From: Druceiella hillmani
Lineage: Eukaryota > Arthropoda > Insecta > Lepidoptera > Hepialidae
Length of the DNA: 64,000 nucleotides
Direction of reading: 5' to 3'
Assembly: GCA_039881145.1 (NCBI GenBank)
Contig: JAYKKI010000066.1
Coordinates: 8,071,501-8,135,500, forward strand
Part shown: piece after piece, positions 49,431 to 62,228 of the stretch
Position numbering within the stretch: position 1 is the stretch's first letter
Layout: each line of letters begins with the position of its first letter
Position numbers and translations under genes: made by a program
Notes under the pieces: generated by a model
The model's database searches: none
Told to the model about the DNA's origin: nothing
Seen by the model: only the letters and a program-made list of their open reading frames with translations

Positions 49431-50486
49431 TAAAAGAATCCTCATTTGTTTGTTTGACGATTTAAGTAAACTTTTTAGAGGTTTATTTTAAGGTTTCTAA
49501 GTAATATAAAAACACTCTGTCGATTTTCTTTGTTGGTATTTTTGATTGCAACTCCATTCGGTCATTGCAGGCGTTTCGTGACTATACTAGTTTTATCTAG
49601 TAGATATTGAAATGTTATACCCATTATCAGGCCTATTAATAAAACAATTTCAAGATATTTAATTTATAAATTACAAATATCGACACGTAAGCAATACATA
49701 ATTTGGAAATGAAAAAATATTTTTGTCCATCTAAAATTTACAATTTATTTACTTATATATTAAAAAAGTTTTAAACTATGTTTGGTCAATGCGAACTGAC
49801 TAATTGTCGGAAATATTTCGTAATGTAACTGGAAAATAATTCTTAAATATTCCAACCAGATATATCATCTTTAAAAAATTTAAAAAAAAGTAACTCACAA
49901 CATAATAAAATTAATAACATAACAAACATCAATATTTTTATAGTAAAACTTTGGTTTGAAGCGTAAAAATGTTTGGTTCAATTATATAACCCTCTATTGC
50001 ACATTTTAAACAAACTTTTGATATAATGAAGTAGTATTAAACTTTTCAACAAATACTTTTAATTTTATTTGTATACATTTTAACATCGCTTTAAACGAAA
50101 GACTTTAGTCTATACAAATAAATTACTTACAATTTATTAATATATTACAAAATTACTACAAGAAAATTCCAATCTTATTCCAAAATAAGTAGTTTTAACT
50201 GTGTATATGACAATCTTTTTAAAAAAATATCTCCGATAACCAAACGCATTATGTATATAACTTTGAATTAATGATTGCATTTTTTTGATATTCTTCCTTC
50301 TTTACCGTCAGATGAGAATTCTTTACAAACCCTAAAATAAAAACTTATGTTAATAAAAATAGAAACCGGTGAATCCGTACCAGTTTAAAGTAAAATTACA
50401 TTAATTATCGTAAGTAGGTAGTAATACTAGGGATTTGATAGCGTAATAAATATAATAATTAATAATACCTATTGTAATTAAGTAGG

Positions 50487-50490
<4 letters not shown>
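49431..50490. other. 1 kb of AT-rich DNA
   Basis: No feature is supported. Confidence 0.35.

Positions 50491-50552
<62 letters not shown>
50491..50552. repeat. (TA)n microsatellite
   Basis: About 60 uninterrupted bases of TA. Confidence 0.96.
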
Positions 50553-50555
<3 letters not shown>

Positions 50556-50876
50556 CATCAATATCTGAAAAACTCGAGCATCCAGAATCATCATTGTAAT
50601 TTTCTTATAACCTTTGCGTAGATTTCTAGAAACCTTCTTTCTTCAGAATTTTAGGTTCAGTAGTTCAAAAATAAGGGAGAGAACGATTTTTTTCATATTT
50701 TCCAAAATATTTCTGAAGAAACACTACCTATAATTAAGAAAACAATATTTATGGGTAAATTTTGAGTAAAGAAATTGCAACCACGCCCCTGAAATTTTTC
50801 CATTTAAATATTTACGAGTATCAGCTATTGATAACTTAGATGAGTTAATATATTTTATTACTATGCCATATTTTGA

Positions 50877-51138
50877 GTAAATAATTTGCTTATTGAATAT
50901 ATTTGGCGTTAATTTTGTAGAAATTCATTGTTCACAATTAAATGAAACTACGTGATGTAGTATTATTTCTACTATGTTTAATTTCTTTACCACGACCTAG
51001 GTTTCGTTGTATTACAACATATTCAGGTGGGCTATTAGCAAAGTTGTAATACAACGAAACCTAGGTCGTAGTAAAGAAATTAAACATAGTAGAAATAATA
51101 CTACATCACATAGTTTCATTTAATTGTAAATAATTTGC
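50877..51138. mobile_element. Fold-back ribozyme element nested in the array, 13-bp target-site duplication
   Basis: GTAAATAATTTGC occurs at 50,877-50,889 and 51,126-51,138, so the insert is about 236 bp. It starts TTATTGAATATATTTGGCG and ends CATTTAATT. Arms at 50,935-51,018 and 51,043-51,126 are reverse complements at about 82 of 84 positions, with a 24-base spacer. The left arm plus spacer carries the minus-strand hammerhead motif. This is the best-preserved member of the family. Confidence 0.9.
50990..51030 (-). ncRNA. Hammerhead-ribozyme-like motif, one core base changed
   Basis: Minus-strand reading: CCAC, CTGAATA (consensus CTGANGA, so the conserved G is T here), T, stem II GTTGT-AAT-ACAAC fully paired, GAAAC, stem III ACC-TA-GGT, C, GTGG. 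Outside stem I, CTTT and AAAG can add a second helix, with GCTAATAGC bulged on one side. The core change predicts loss of cleavage in this copy while the fold remains. Confidence 0.65.
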
Positions 51139-51650
51139 GCCCACACCCCCGAAATATTTCAGTATCAGCTAGCCCGAGTATCAGCTATTGATATCTAATA
51201 TGCTTTATAACTGTACCACATTTTGAGAACATAATTTGCGCCCACTCCCCCGAAATATATCCACTTAAATATTTTTGAGTATCAGCTATTGATATGTATA
51301 TGAGTTAATATGCTTTATTACTATGTCAAATTTTGAGTACATAATTGGTGCCCATGCCCCCGCAATATTTCTACTTAAATATTTATCAATATCAGCTATT
51401 GATATGTATGTGAGCTAAAATGCCAAATTTTGAGTACCTAATTTACGCCCACGCCCCCTAAATATTTCCACTTAAATATTTATAAGTATTCGCTATTGAT
51501 ATACATGCGAGTTAATATATTTTATAACTGTGCCAAATTTTGAGTACATAATTTGCGCCTACGCTCCGAAATATTTCCACTTAAATATTTATGAGTATCA
51601 GCTATTGATATATATGCGAGTTAATATGCCTTATTACTATGTCAAAAGTT

Positions 51651-52409
51651 TCAAGTTTCTGAGCCAAGCTTTTTCTATGAAAAACGGGTGTAACCGACTG
51701 ACAGCCATATATGTTAGTGATCTTTCAACATAAGAGGTGATTTACTTTGCTTTGTATTAAACGGGTCAAATCGTGGACCTATCAAATTTACTAATTGGTT
51801 TTTAGATAATGAGTAAATATCAGAGGTTGGGTTTACCGTTCATATTATCAGACATAATCTTTGCAAAATGCGAGAAAATATATATCGTGCAAGAAAATGG
51901 TAACGATGTTGCATCAGGTGATCTTTTCTGCTATGAAAATTAACGCCAATTCTCAACTTTAAAATATCTAGTAATTTAATCGATAATATAGGCAAAAATG
52001 CTTCAACGCGACATACACATATGATTTACATATATTTGTATGTACCTAGACTACGTTAAAATTTGAAAAATTTTCCGAAGGTTAGATTTGATTTTTTGCA
52101 AATGAGTAAAAGCGAAATACTTAATAAAAACAATTTAAATTGAAATGAAATAAATTTACTTTAGAATGTTTATGTTTAATAACCTTTTAGTTAGATAAAA
52201 TAGAAGTTAATTACAACGGCCGAATAAAATAATTTTTACATTACTTGTTTCGAGGTAAATTTCTGCGACACGGTCTGATATGCAAATGCCATACGGAATA
52301 AAACGATCAACACAAGAGACGGTACCACATCAATAACTTGCTAAATAGAGTGTGAAAATTAATTTAAACTTTCTGCCTTATTATGTTTTGCCAAAGTAAA
52401 ATTATATTA
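51651..52409. other. AT-rich stretch
   Basis: No feature is supported between the array and the 52.4-kb island. Confidence 0.35.
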
Positions 52410-52740
52410 TTTTTGCTGGGCGGGCGGCGGCGCTCGCTGTCAGCTCCGGCGCGGCGCGACCCTACAGATTTATGATCGCGGCCCTGTTTCGAATTAAAAT
52501 TTTAATATATCCTTGAAAATTTGTTTACGTCACTTTCTTGAAAGAAGCGATTTTCTCATATCTTATATGGCACCGCGAGTTTGCGATTGGCAACGTCATC
52601 TCATTTGGAAATCGCGGTATCGGCGCGCGCCCTCAGCTTTCGCCAGTGAAGAATGCTTCGGATGAGATTCGAATCGATTATTGTCGACATCTAATCCTCT
52701 TATGGATTAGAAGTAATTAATCTGGCCCCATTTGAAAATA
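52410..52740. promoter_or_regulatory. GC-rich island with homeodomain-type sites
   Basis: The core at 52,415-52,480 (GGGCGGGCGGCGGCGCTCGC, CCGGCGCGGCGCG) is the most GC-rich sequence in the window. Downstream at 52,690-52,722 lie TAATCC, its inverse GGATTA (bicoid/Otx-type pair) and AGTAATTAATC (Antp-type), plus TTACGTCA at 52,525 (CRE/AP-1-like). This clustering fits a developmental enhancer or promoter. A 60-codon plus-strand frame (52538-52720) is open but unrecognised, and exon identity is not excluded. Confidence 0.45.
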
Positions 52741-53639
52741 TAAATTGTAACTTTTTTCCTTGTTTCTCTTCGTTTGTGTTCATTATTTTTAGTAAGAAAT
52801 ACAAAAAATTTTAGGAGGGCACATATTTTTTCCCCTAAGTCATATGCTTTAAATGGTTAGAAATAGGTATACATCGTTATCTATATAACATTTATATTTA
52901 CAAATTACCTTTCATTAATTTTGTAAATTTAGAGTTTTTTCAATTCAAGATTTCCATATATTAAACATTATAATTTATGAAAATCATGACTCTCTAGAAA
53001 TGTTATACCTACAAACTTAAAGTTTGACACGTATCAATCTTTTAGCTTCTAACACTAATAAGAAAGGATTTTTTAAAATTAAAGACATGAACTTGTGAAA
53101 ATGGAGTAATTGAAGTTAGATATATGAAAAATTTTGTTTAGATTATATTATGAAAGTGAGGAAATTCCTATTACAAAGTTTTTGGAACTATAAATAATTA
53201 TTACATAAAAGTTACAAATAAAATTAAATGCAGTCTTTGTCACTTTTTACCAAGACAAATCTGAGATAAGCTTTGTATATAGAATTAAGACATAGATAAA
53301 ACTAAACTTGGTATTACATACGGTTCAAAAAATATTCTCGAAACTTATTATAAAATATCAAGAAAATTATAAATAGGAACTTTTTACACCTCTCAAACTC
53401 CAAAACTTATAGGCGGGGAAATAGAAAAAGTAAAAAATAGGTTGCAAATATGCTTAAAAAAATTAAAGCTTTAATATTAGATAAAAAAAAAGCTTTAATA
53501 TAGATTTTGCAAAATAAAGTATTTTTTAAATTAAGGTGACCTTTTAGAAAATAATAGTGTTACCCGCAAATTTAGTAATTTTTTCCAATGCTAAAAAATC
53601 AGTTTCAACAAAATAATTTTTCTTTCACTTCCTGTAACC
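52741..53639. other. AT-rich stretch
   Basis: No feature is supported. Confidence 0.35.
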
Positions 53640-53775
53640 AGTGTAATTAATTTTATATGGAGTTTTAGAAAGGAGAAAACACTTTTAGAAATTCATACCG
53701 CGAAAGGAAAAAATGTATCTTTATAAGATCATTCACGTGATGTCTGTCACTGCCATTGTTCTCAAAAAACTCTTA
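53640..53775 (+). repeat. Dispersed repeat R3, copy 1
   Basis: AAAGGAAAAAATG...TTATAAGATCATTCACGTGATGTCTGTCACTGCC...CTCAAAAAAC shares block order with copies at 54.1 and 59.7 kb and resembles a repeat common in insects that ends in runs of TGTCTGTC (memory). Confidence 0.5.
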
Positions 53776-54089
53776 AAAAATAAATTTAATATTAATCTGC
53801 ATATATTAAGCTAAGAGGGTGCATCGACGGGGAAAATATTTATATAGAAATTTTAGAAGAGAAAAACGAATTAGTACATTTTACTAGGCAAGTAAAATAA
53901 CTAATAAATGAAAGATAAAGTTAAAATCAATACAAAACTATTTTTTTCGAATTTCAATTTAAATTTATTAAAAATATGTTAAACTTTTCAAACTTTAAAG
54001 ATGCTACAGTTCAAGAAAATAGATTTATCGAAAAACTTAAGATTTATCGAAAAACTGCTGAAATGATTCTATATTACCTGATTAGCATT

Positions 54090-54300
54090 TTTTATCACAA
54101 AAGGAAAAGCGGGAGTCTTGTAAGACCACTCAATTTTTTCTCTGTCCGTCGGTCACACTCGGTTTTTCTCAGAAATCGCTAGCGTAGAAATTTGAAATTT
54201 GGCATAGTAACATATTTAAATAAATATTTTAGAAAATATGGAAATTTTTCCCACTAGTTCCGAAGCTACTGAGCCAAAAATCAAAAAGTCGTAGTTGATA
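54090..54300 (+). repeat. Dispersed repeat R3, copy 2
   Basis: AAAGGAAAAGCGGGAGTCTTGTAAGACCACTC, CTGTCCGTCGGTCACACTCGG and CTCAGAAATCGCTAGCG follow the R3 order, then GAAATTTGGCATAG. The plus-strand frame at 53976-54182 overlaps it by chance. Confidence 0.55.
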
Positions 54301-55776
54301 AACCCTGACTAGTAGATTGCAGTAAAACTATGGCCTTTATCATTATACGTTTTATATTTTTTCAATATGCGCCATGTTTTTACACTTCTGAAAGATTATT
54401 TTACAATTAGCCAATAAATTAAAATTGAAAAAAAATTATATTCATAAAAATATATATTTAGATAGTTGAATAGAAATAATGTGTACTCCAAAATGGTAGT
54501 AAATACTCGTAGTACAGGTCTACTCGTAGTCAATAATTTATTATTTCAAGAAAGTACTGATATTTTTCTTCCCGTAAAAAATATAATAGTCAATATCTTT
54601 ACATGGTTAAAACTAATACTAACATTTGTGAACAAATTTATAAAAATATTACACACTGCTAAATGTTTATACTTAAATAAGTAGAAATGTATCCATAGCA
54701 CTCGTAGTATGAGATGTACTTGTGTTCAATCCACTTTCATTATCACTAGTTTGGCTCAAATATTAATCGATTTCAAAAATTTTCAAATATGTATATATTG
54801 CTAATTCTTTATTCCTAGCTTTAAATGCTATATTTTTCTAATGTCAGAGCTACAGTCGGGTAGCTGGGGGTTGTTTATAGGTACCCCTAATGCAATTTAT
54901 TCCGAATAAGATTTCCGAATTGGAAATATTTTATGGATCCCGCCTGAGTACAAATTGAAGTCGGCAAGGCAGGAGGAGAGATTGTTGGCTGTTATACTAC
55001 ATTCGCCATTTAGTAAAATTATTTTTATTAAATATCTCGAAAAAAATTGGACTTACGAAAAAGTAAATTTATAAAGAAATTGAATCCACATACTATTTCC
55101 GATTGGACAATATTATTCAGTCTTTTGTAACTGATATCCCTGGTTACTGGAATAACATTAATTGAGAAATTTTGAACTTATCTTTTGTGCTCACAATCGA
55201 TAAAGCTCTTTCACTTGAGTGATCTCCATGTTTGACGGCGTAAAAAAACACAATAGCAATTTATTAATATTTTATTATTAATGAATTATTTAAGCCTTAC
55301 AACTATATTTACAATTCTTTTGTTTAACAATTTGACACATTAGGTTACGCATATTGTTTCTTAACTAACAAATATACTTAGATATTGATATTTAATAACA
55401 AGCAACGCTCATTGGTTACTTCGGAAGCTGGGAGGTAACCTTGAGCAGATAGTTTGAGGGGATTTTCTTTATCGTTATGTATATATTATTATTTTAATTT
55501 TAATTATAATTTTTAATCCCTAAATCATTCCGTTTGCTTGACAACATATATCTACTGTAAAGGATACACTGCGTATAAACGTATTTGCAATTTTGCATAT
55601 TAAAACATTAGCAAAGTTTATTAATGACATTGCTGGTAGTTTTCAAACTTCGTGTAATAATTTTATTAGAAATACAAAATATAAAGCCCGATAGGTTCAG
55701 TCTTTTTAATAATATTAGAATATTAAAAACATTTCTATAAATGAGAAATTTTCTTCAGAATTTTGTACATTTTGCA

Positions 55777-55779
<3 letters not shown>
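54301..55779. other. 1.5 kb without a recognised gene
   Basis: A slightly GC-richer patch at 54,845-54,990 shows no motif I know. Nothing else is supported. Confidence 0.35.

Positions 55780-55829
<50 letters not shown>
55780..55829. repeat. (TA)n microsatellite
   Basis: About 50 uninterrupted bases of TA. Confidence 0.95.
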
Positions 55830-55832
<3 letters not shown>

Positions 55833-56227
55833 CTTTTGTATAGGTATATAAGTTGTCCCTTTTATGGCATAATAGCTTATATTTTATGGGCACAGTATGC
55901 TGTTTCAAATTCCACTTGAAAGTATCATCATTATTTTGTAAAATAAATAGGAAATAGAAATTTTTCAGTTCTAATAATTTACGCACAAATTAATTTTGAG
56001 TCAGGAAATCTTATGAAGTAAAACATTTAGCGCATCAACGAAGATGCGTGATGGCACTCGGTTCAATACAAATGGGTAAATTTTTGTTTCGTTAGAAAAT
56101 TACTGCAGTATTATTTCGAAAACGAAATTACTGTAATGTTTTGAACTAGTAATTATAAAAAAATTAAAATATACGTTGTTAAAATGGTTATTAGGTGCAA
56201 ACGTTAAAGATTAGCTTTCTAAAAACG
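55830..56227. other. AT-rich stretch
   Basis: No feature is supported. Confidence 0.35.
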
Positions 56228-57130
56228 TTTGGACTTAAACTTTTCAACAAATATATCCCTAATAAAACGCTTATTGAAAAATGAAGGTAATTTTTGAATG
56301 TTGATTCTTAAAACATTAACACTTGGTCAAATTTAAATGTTGCTATTTTGTCAGGCACTATGCTAATAAATGACTTCTTAGCATTAACAGTGAGTCAGTG
56401 TTGAAATCGACACAGTACTTTACACATAACTTCGAATTTCTTTACAGCAAAGTTTAAATTTAATCCTCTCAATAAATATATCCATAATAAAATGCTTATT
56501 CAAATAAAACAAAGGTAATTTTTGAATGTTGATTCTTAAAACATTAACACATGGTCGAATTTAAATTTCGCTGTTTAGTCAGCCACTGTGCTAATAAATG
56601 ACTTCTAAGCATTAACGCCCAGTCAGTGTTGAAATCGACACAGTACTTTACACATAACTTCGAATTTCTTTACAGCAAAGTTTAAATTTAAACCTCTCAA
56701 TAAATATATCCATAATAAAATGCTTATTCAAATAAAACGAAGGTAATTTTAGAATGTTGATTTTTAAAACATTAACACCTGGTCAAATTTAAATTTCGCT
56801 GTTTAGTCAGCCACTGTGCTAATAAATGACTTCTAAGCATTAACGCCCAGTCAGTGTTGAAATCGACACGGTACCTTACACATAATTTCGAATTCCTTTC
56901 TTTGCTTTGAATTTAAACCTCTCAATAAATAAATCCATAATAAAATGCTTATTCAAATAAAACGAAGGTAATTTTAGAATATTGATTTTTAAAACATTAA
57001 CACCTGGTCAAATTTAAATTTCGCTGTTTAGTCAGCCACTGTGCTAATAAATGACTTCTAAGCATTAACGCCCAGTCAGTGTTGAAATTGACACGGTACC
57101 TTACACATAATTTCGAATTCATTTCCCTGC
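56228..57130. repeat. Tandem array, 225-228 bp unit, four copies
   Basis: GCTTATT recurs at 56,267, 56,494, 56,722 and 56,947. Units share AAAACATTAACACCTGGTCAA, GTGCTAATAAATGACTTCTAAGC, TCAGTGTTGAAATCGACAC and TTACACATAA. Neighbouring units are more alike than distant ones, and the first is the most diverged. Confidence 0.95.
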
Positions 57131-59689
57131 ATTACAGTAAAGTACCCGCTATAAACACGGTCGTCCCCCGGGACTCCATTTCGGTCTGTTGGATTTTTCA
57201 AATGCTTCCGCAATATATCAAGGTTTCGCCACCGCAAAACCCCAAATAGAAGGTCCTTAATAACAGTTTCTCTCCTTGCTTTTACTTAGAGCTACTTGAG
57301 GTGAAATTGTTTACGTTATTTTGTTAATGTCAATGGATTCAATTTCAAAATTTTAGAAGAAAAAATAAATTTTTGGTACAACTTCTCTTAAAAATTTAAA
57401 TTTTATTGTATGGTTTTTTATTTGTTTTTATTGTATGGCTATTACATTTAACAATATATTAATGTGTTTATTTATATATTTACTTCTTAAATATACTTCT
57501 CCTAATTTCAAAACAGAATCTATGGAAATATTTCAGAGTATATTTTAAGTTTTTGTAAAATAAATTAAAACGGGATTTTCTTATCTGAATCGTTAACTTT
57601 TACAATCGACTTAGAAAAATATATACTTTTATCCATAAATAGCAAGGTTTTATTTATTCTTCGTAACCTCTTGTGGTAGTCCTGGCGATATCGTTAAACG
57701 AGTTAATGTCAAATGAACTAACAGCAGCTAATCAGAATGACTTCAATCGATATTTTTACATTTCGTAGTATTAAATAACAGGGAATTTGCGTAAAACAAA
57801 ATTACTCTGAAACGGCTATAAGTAATCACAGCTGTCATTTTATAGCCATTTGAAATGAATTCTGTAATTACTCAAAAGGCAATTTACTATATATTTTTGT
57901 CCACTGCACTTGACCGAGTTAATGGTGATAAAAACAGCTCGCGCATCAGAAAGTAGTTTTTTAAATTTTAAACCAGGCTTTTGTCGAAGAATTCTTTGCG
58001 TTAAGCTGCCTTATTAAATATTTCAAATACGTGTGTGGAAGTAAATATAAATTTCAGAATGCTATTAAGTTTTAATACACCTCTATATTTATAAAGATAT
58101 TTACACAGTTTTAATTTATTTTTCCTATATTTAACGAGTGGATTTACTAAAGGTTTAAGGTAAATATTAAGGGGATGGCTTGCTTTGTACATAGAGTATA
58201 ACATAAGACATAATTATTTCTATATATTTATAAAACAGATCCATACTGGACATCTAACGTTTAAATATAATTAATTGTTACTTTAAACGTTTTTATACAG
58301 TGTCATCGTAATAATTACGAATGTTATGTTTAACTAAAAGTATTAATTTATAATTTTTGCGTTGTTAAATTATACTTAAAGAATCTGAATGTTATTCTAG
58401 TTAAAATAGGTTAAACTAACTGATATGTTTATTTAGAGGAGGGATTTAAATTATAACGAGAAATGAACTATTTTGAAAAGGGCCGATTTTTCCTCTGTGA
58501 ATATGTTATACTTCAAGGAAATAGATATAATTTTGAAGTTTGCACATAACGCAGTGCAATTTTTTATATTATATTATATTTTTATTTGGGAAAAATTATG
58601 AAAATATAGGCAAGGGATTTTTTTACTTTTTTCAAAAATGATTTCATTTAGTTTTCAAATTTAAGATATACTCAGGTATACGTAAGTTGTAATTAATATT
58701 GCATAAGATATGTTTAATTTGGAATTCTATAAAAGAGAAATTCTAACTATGTTTAAATATATAATATACTCATAAGACTAGCAACAAGCCACTTTAGCAT
58801 CGCGGCCGTCGTCGTTTTATATATATTGAGTCGTATAATTTAGTACATAGTGTAATATTATTGTTAATATTATCTATAAAATATTTACATAAAAGTCACA
58901 ACAAAAGAACTGGAATAAATATTTAAAATAATCAACAATAAGAATGAAAACGGTTTGATATATAACACACAATGATGAAGTCAAATATTATTGAAAAAAA
59001 CGTCAAAAAATTAAAACAATATATTAAAAATTAATACAATGATTTTGCTTAAGTAAGTAAATCAATTCATCGCCCTCAAAAATCGGTGTTTCAATTTGTT
59101 TCAGAAAATATTAACAAAAATTAACAAAGCTTTCAAGAAGATAATGGGATCTTTATTCATCCTTTGGAGACAAGAAAACAAATTTACCAAAATTTCATAG
59201 TTAATTTTCTTTTAGGTTCTCCATGACGCTGGAAAAATGGTGTCTTACTATCTACATCAAAACTTATTTCAAGATGAATAAATGTGAAAAATTAAATATA
59301 ATAATTTTAATGTAATATTGTATCCACAGTTTATCGAGCCATTGTTTGGACATATTCTGATTTACAGATTTTATTAAAAAATAAAATAAAATAATTCTTG
59401 AAAACCAAACATTTAATACAAACACGTTATAATATAATTTTTTTATACTTTCAATCATTGCTCAACTACAAATAAAATGTAATACTACTAGAACCTTTTT
59501 TTTCAAAATTATTCATCTTGATAGAAGTTATGTTACTGACAGTTCGACGGAATTTTTACGTGCGACATTGGGAAAAACATCTAGTAACATTGATTAACTG
59601 ACGAAAAAGAAATACGTTTTTTTCCTAAATATAAAGAACCCATAAATAAAGATAATTGCGTGTTTCGGTCTATTTTTTTAGAGTTTTTA
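57131..59689. other. 2.6 kb without a recognised gene
   Basis: A GC-richer patch lies at 57,150-57,250 (GTCGTCCCCCGGGAC) directly after the array, and a very small one at 58,800 (CGCGGCCGTCGTCG). Minus-strand frames at 58001-58204 and 59264-59458 are AT-rich low-information peptides, not supported. Confidence 0.35.
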
Positions 59690-59860
59690 TGCCTAAGAAA
59701 GAAAAAACGGAATCCTTATAAGATTAGTCACATGCCCGTTGGTCCATCTGCCATGGTCGTTACTCTCATAAACCGCTATACTTAGGAATTTAAAATCTAG
59801 CTCAGTAGTTAAGCAAACTAACCGGCATATTTCTCAATAGGTAACAACCAAAAGTTTAAA
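59690..59860 (+). repeat. Dispersed repeat R3, copy 3
   Basis: CGGAATCCTTATAAGATTAGTCACATGCCCGTTGGTCCATCTGCC, then CTCATAAACCGCTATACTTAGG, in the R3 block order. Confidence 0.55.
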
Positions 59861-60379
59861 GTAGCTGGACATAAGTAAGTCTTTAATTATATATTTCTTC
59901 ACCTAGTGAAATATAACAGATATGTTATCAATAGTTTCGTATTTTAGGGACATTTAGGAATTCACCATCAAAGTTTATTTTTTTCAGTGAAAAAAAAAGA
60001 ACTTTATAATCCATTGTTTGACAGGCAATTAGAAAGAAGTCAATGCAAGAATAAATGAAATACACTGTTTTTCGGAGTCAAGTTTAAAAACTAAGGAACA
60101 AAGGATATGTAGATTATAAATATATAGACCATTAACAATTTATCAAAATTCCTCCACAACTTTCCAATTTAATCAAATAAGCTCTGTTTTATCATGTTAC
60201 ATTTACTGGGCTCGCAGTTCTGCTTTTTGGTATTACACCTAGTTGTAGCTGTCTATGCTAGTTGGCAATTATTCAACTAATAATGAAACCAATAAAATGT
60301 AATCAACCGTATTCGGCCAAACACAAGTTAACAGTGGTAGATCTGAAGTAAAAGGCGAACGTAATGGGGAAAGACAATT
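59861..60379. other. AT-rich stretch
   Basis: May contain further decayed LINE sequence upstream of the fragment that follows, but no motif is legible. Confidence 0.3.
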
Positions 60380-60760
60380 TATTTTTGCATTTCACTAACG
60401 AAATAAAAACACAAATTTAATGGATGTAAGGTTCCTCTATAGTAAAGCCGAAAAAAATGGTGAATCCAGAAGATTAAGATAAACAAAGAGTTATGGTCAC
60501 TGTGCACAAAGAATTGTCGCATACGTTGACCATTTATCTCGACGCGAAGAAGATAGTTAAGAAAAGCTATTCGTAGTGGACAAAATAGCAGGAAAGAGAC
60601 CAAGAGGTCTTTGTCTAAATAGTCGGACTAAATACGAAATCTATCGGATATACTTTAATACGATATGTCCAAGACTGAGATCGGCGGAAAAGTACGATAA
60701 AATTCAGTGGTCAAAATCAGATGTTATAATCATTAACTAAAATCTGCAATAAAAACAAAT
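60380..60760 (+). pseudogene. Decayed LINE ORF2 C-terminal fragment
   Basis: Forward frames give YGHCAQRIVAYVDHLSRREED, a stop, EKLFVVDKIAGKRPRGLCLN and, after a frame change, YVQD followed by DRRKS. This is the order expected in the C-terminus of the endonuclease/reverse-transcriptase LINE family seen at 20.2-21.6 kb (FGHIxRRxxDxLEKLxVxGKVxGKRxRGRSPxRW ... AEDRxxWR). It is an independent, 5'-truncated and broken copy. The 74-codon minus-strand frame here is its shadow. Confidence 0.78.
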
Positions 60761-61237
60761 TTAATATGGGTAGTATATAAACTGTCAAGTAAACACTGTC
60801 TCCGTTAAAATTATATATACGAATAACGTGAAATAGTATATTTTTTTGCGATGAATAAAATATTGTAATATAAAAAATAAGTTGTAAAAAAATAAATCGA
60901 TTTTTGGTCGAATATTGTTTGACTGATATATTTACCGAAAAAAAAATTCAAACCGTTTTCCATTTATGAAACAAACGTAACCATTAAGAACTATAAACTG
61001 ATTGTTAAGATCTCGATATATACCATAATACGCACATTCTGTCAAACAAATACCAGGTATTATCCGTTTAAAAATCTAGCGTTAAAGATAAGAAAACAAT
61101 TTTTACTTTCAGTTAGTGTCAGTGTACGGCACACAGAGTCTTAGTGCGATATGTTTGTCAATTTGTGTATCATTTGGTTGTTAGTGAAATTTAAATGGCC
61201 TAGATTTGGCAAAGTTGCCCTCAATAGGAAACTACTC

Positions 61238-61239
<2 letters not shown>
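60761..61239. other. AT-rich stretch
   Basis: No feature is supported. Confidence 0.35.

Positions 61240-61296
<57 letters not shown>
61240..61296. repeat. (TA)n microsatellite
   Basis: About 55 uninterrupted bases of TA. Confidence 0.96.
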
Positions 61297-61301
<5 letters not shown>

Positions 61302-62228
61302 CATCTTCCCCTACATGTGGAGTTTTAACAGTGATAATTAAATAAATCCGTACGATGACCCTTCTTTTAACTCAGCCTATTTACCAAGGTATCAAAATAA
61401 CTTTTCTAATGAAACGATACACTCTAAATTGTATTAGCTTGGTGAATTAAATCATATCGGTTCATACATTACTGAACTCTCCGTCAGTAATATATGAATC
61501 AATATGACTTAGTCCACGGTGGCGATTATGTTGTATAATGAATGTAAATCATGAGGCTTACCCAAGATAATATTTATTATTATTGTATCATTTCTTTAAA
61601 AGAACTTTACAAAGTTTATTATTTATAGGTCAGTGGTGACTATTGCTTACATAGTTTATTTATTTCTAAATAATAACTGCGTTGGTATTTAGTGCTTTTA
61701 CTTTTTTTCATAGAAAATCTATGTATCCTAATAAATTATCATTAAGTGATATCACTAGCGCTTCGTAATATCTTGAGAAAACTCTTTTCTTTCAGCTTTC
61801 ATCTCGAAACTGATTTGATACCAAATTAGATAAACAAATCTTTAAATTATTCGATCTCTATAAATTGAAACGTATTGACCGCGTTCTAATTATAAACGAA
61901 AAAGAGTTAACCTTATAACTGTTTGAAATACCTCTTTTTAATTCCACCGATAACTAAGTACCAGTTTGTGATACGAAAATTTTAAAGACGTTTAAAAATT
62001 TGTACGTCCTATTACTTTCTCTCATTTTAATCCAGTAAGCACTTATATCCTCTCTTCGGATACAGCATAATTTTGGTTAACAATTGTTTCAGAAATTAAT
62101 ACTGAAAGCGGATCTATAATAAGTATTTTGAGAATTTGTATGCAGATACGTAATTAATGTTAGAGTTAATGCACAAATGTAAAAATTCTTCGTGATAAAA
62201 TTTGTTTTTAAATAAATTACGTAACCAA
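61297..62228. other. AT-rich stretch
   Basis: A small inverted repeat TATATGAATC...GGTTCATA flanks 61,460-61,502. No gene is supported. Confidence 0.35.

Larger units (their letters stand above)
50755..51650. repeat. Degenerate tandem array, 97-111 bp unit, interrupted by a mobile element
   Basis: Units share TATCAGCTATTGATAT, GAGTTAATATGCTTTATTAC, AAATTTTGAGTACATAATTTGCGCCCACGCCCCC and TTTCCACTTAAATATTTATGAG. The landmark TCAGCTATTG lies at 50,821, 51,181, 51,282, 51,392, about 51,489 (as TTCGCTATTG) and 51,599. The 360-bp gap between the first two becomes 111 bp once the inserted element and one duplicate target (249 bp) are removed. Confidence 0.93.
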
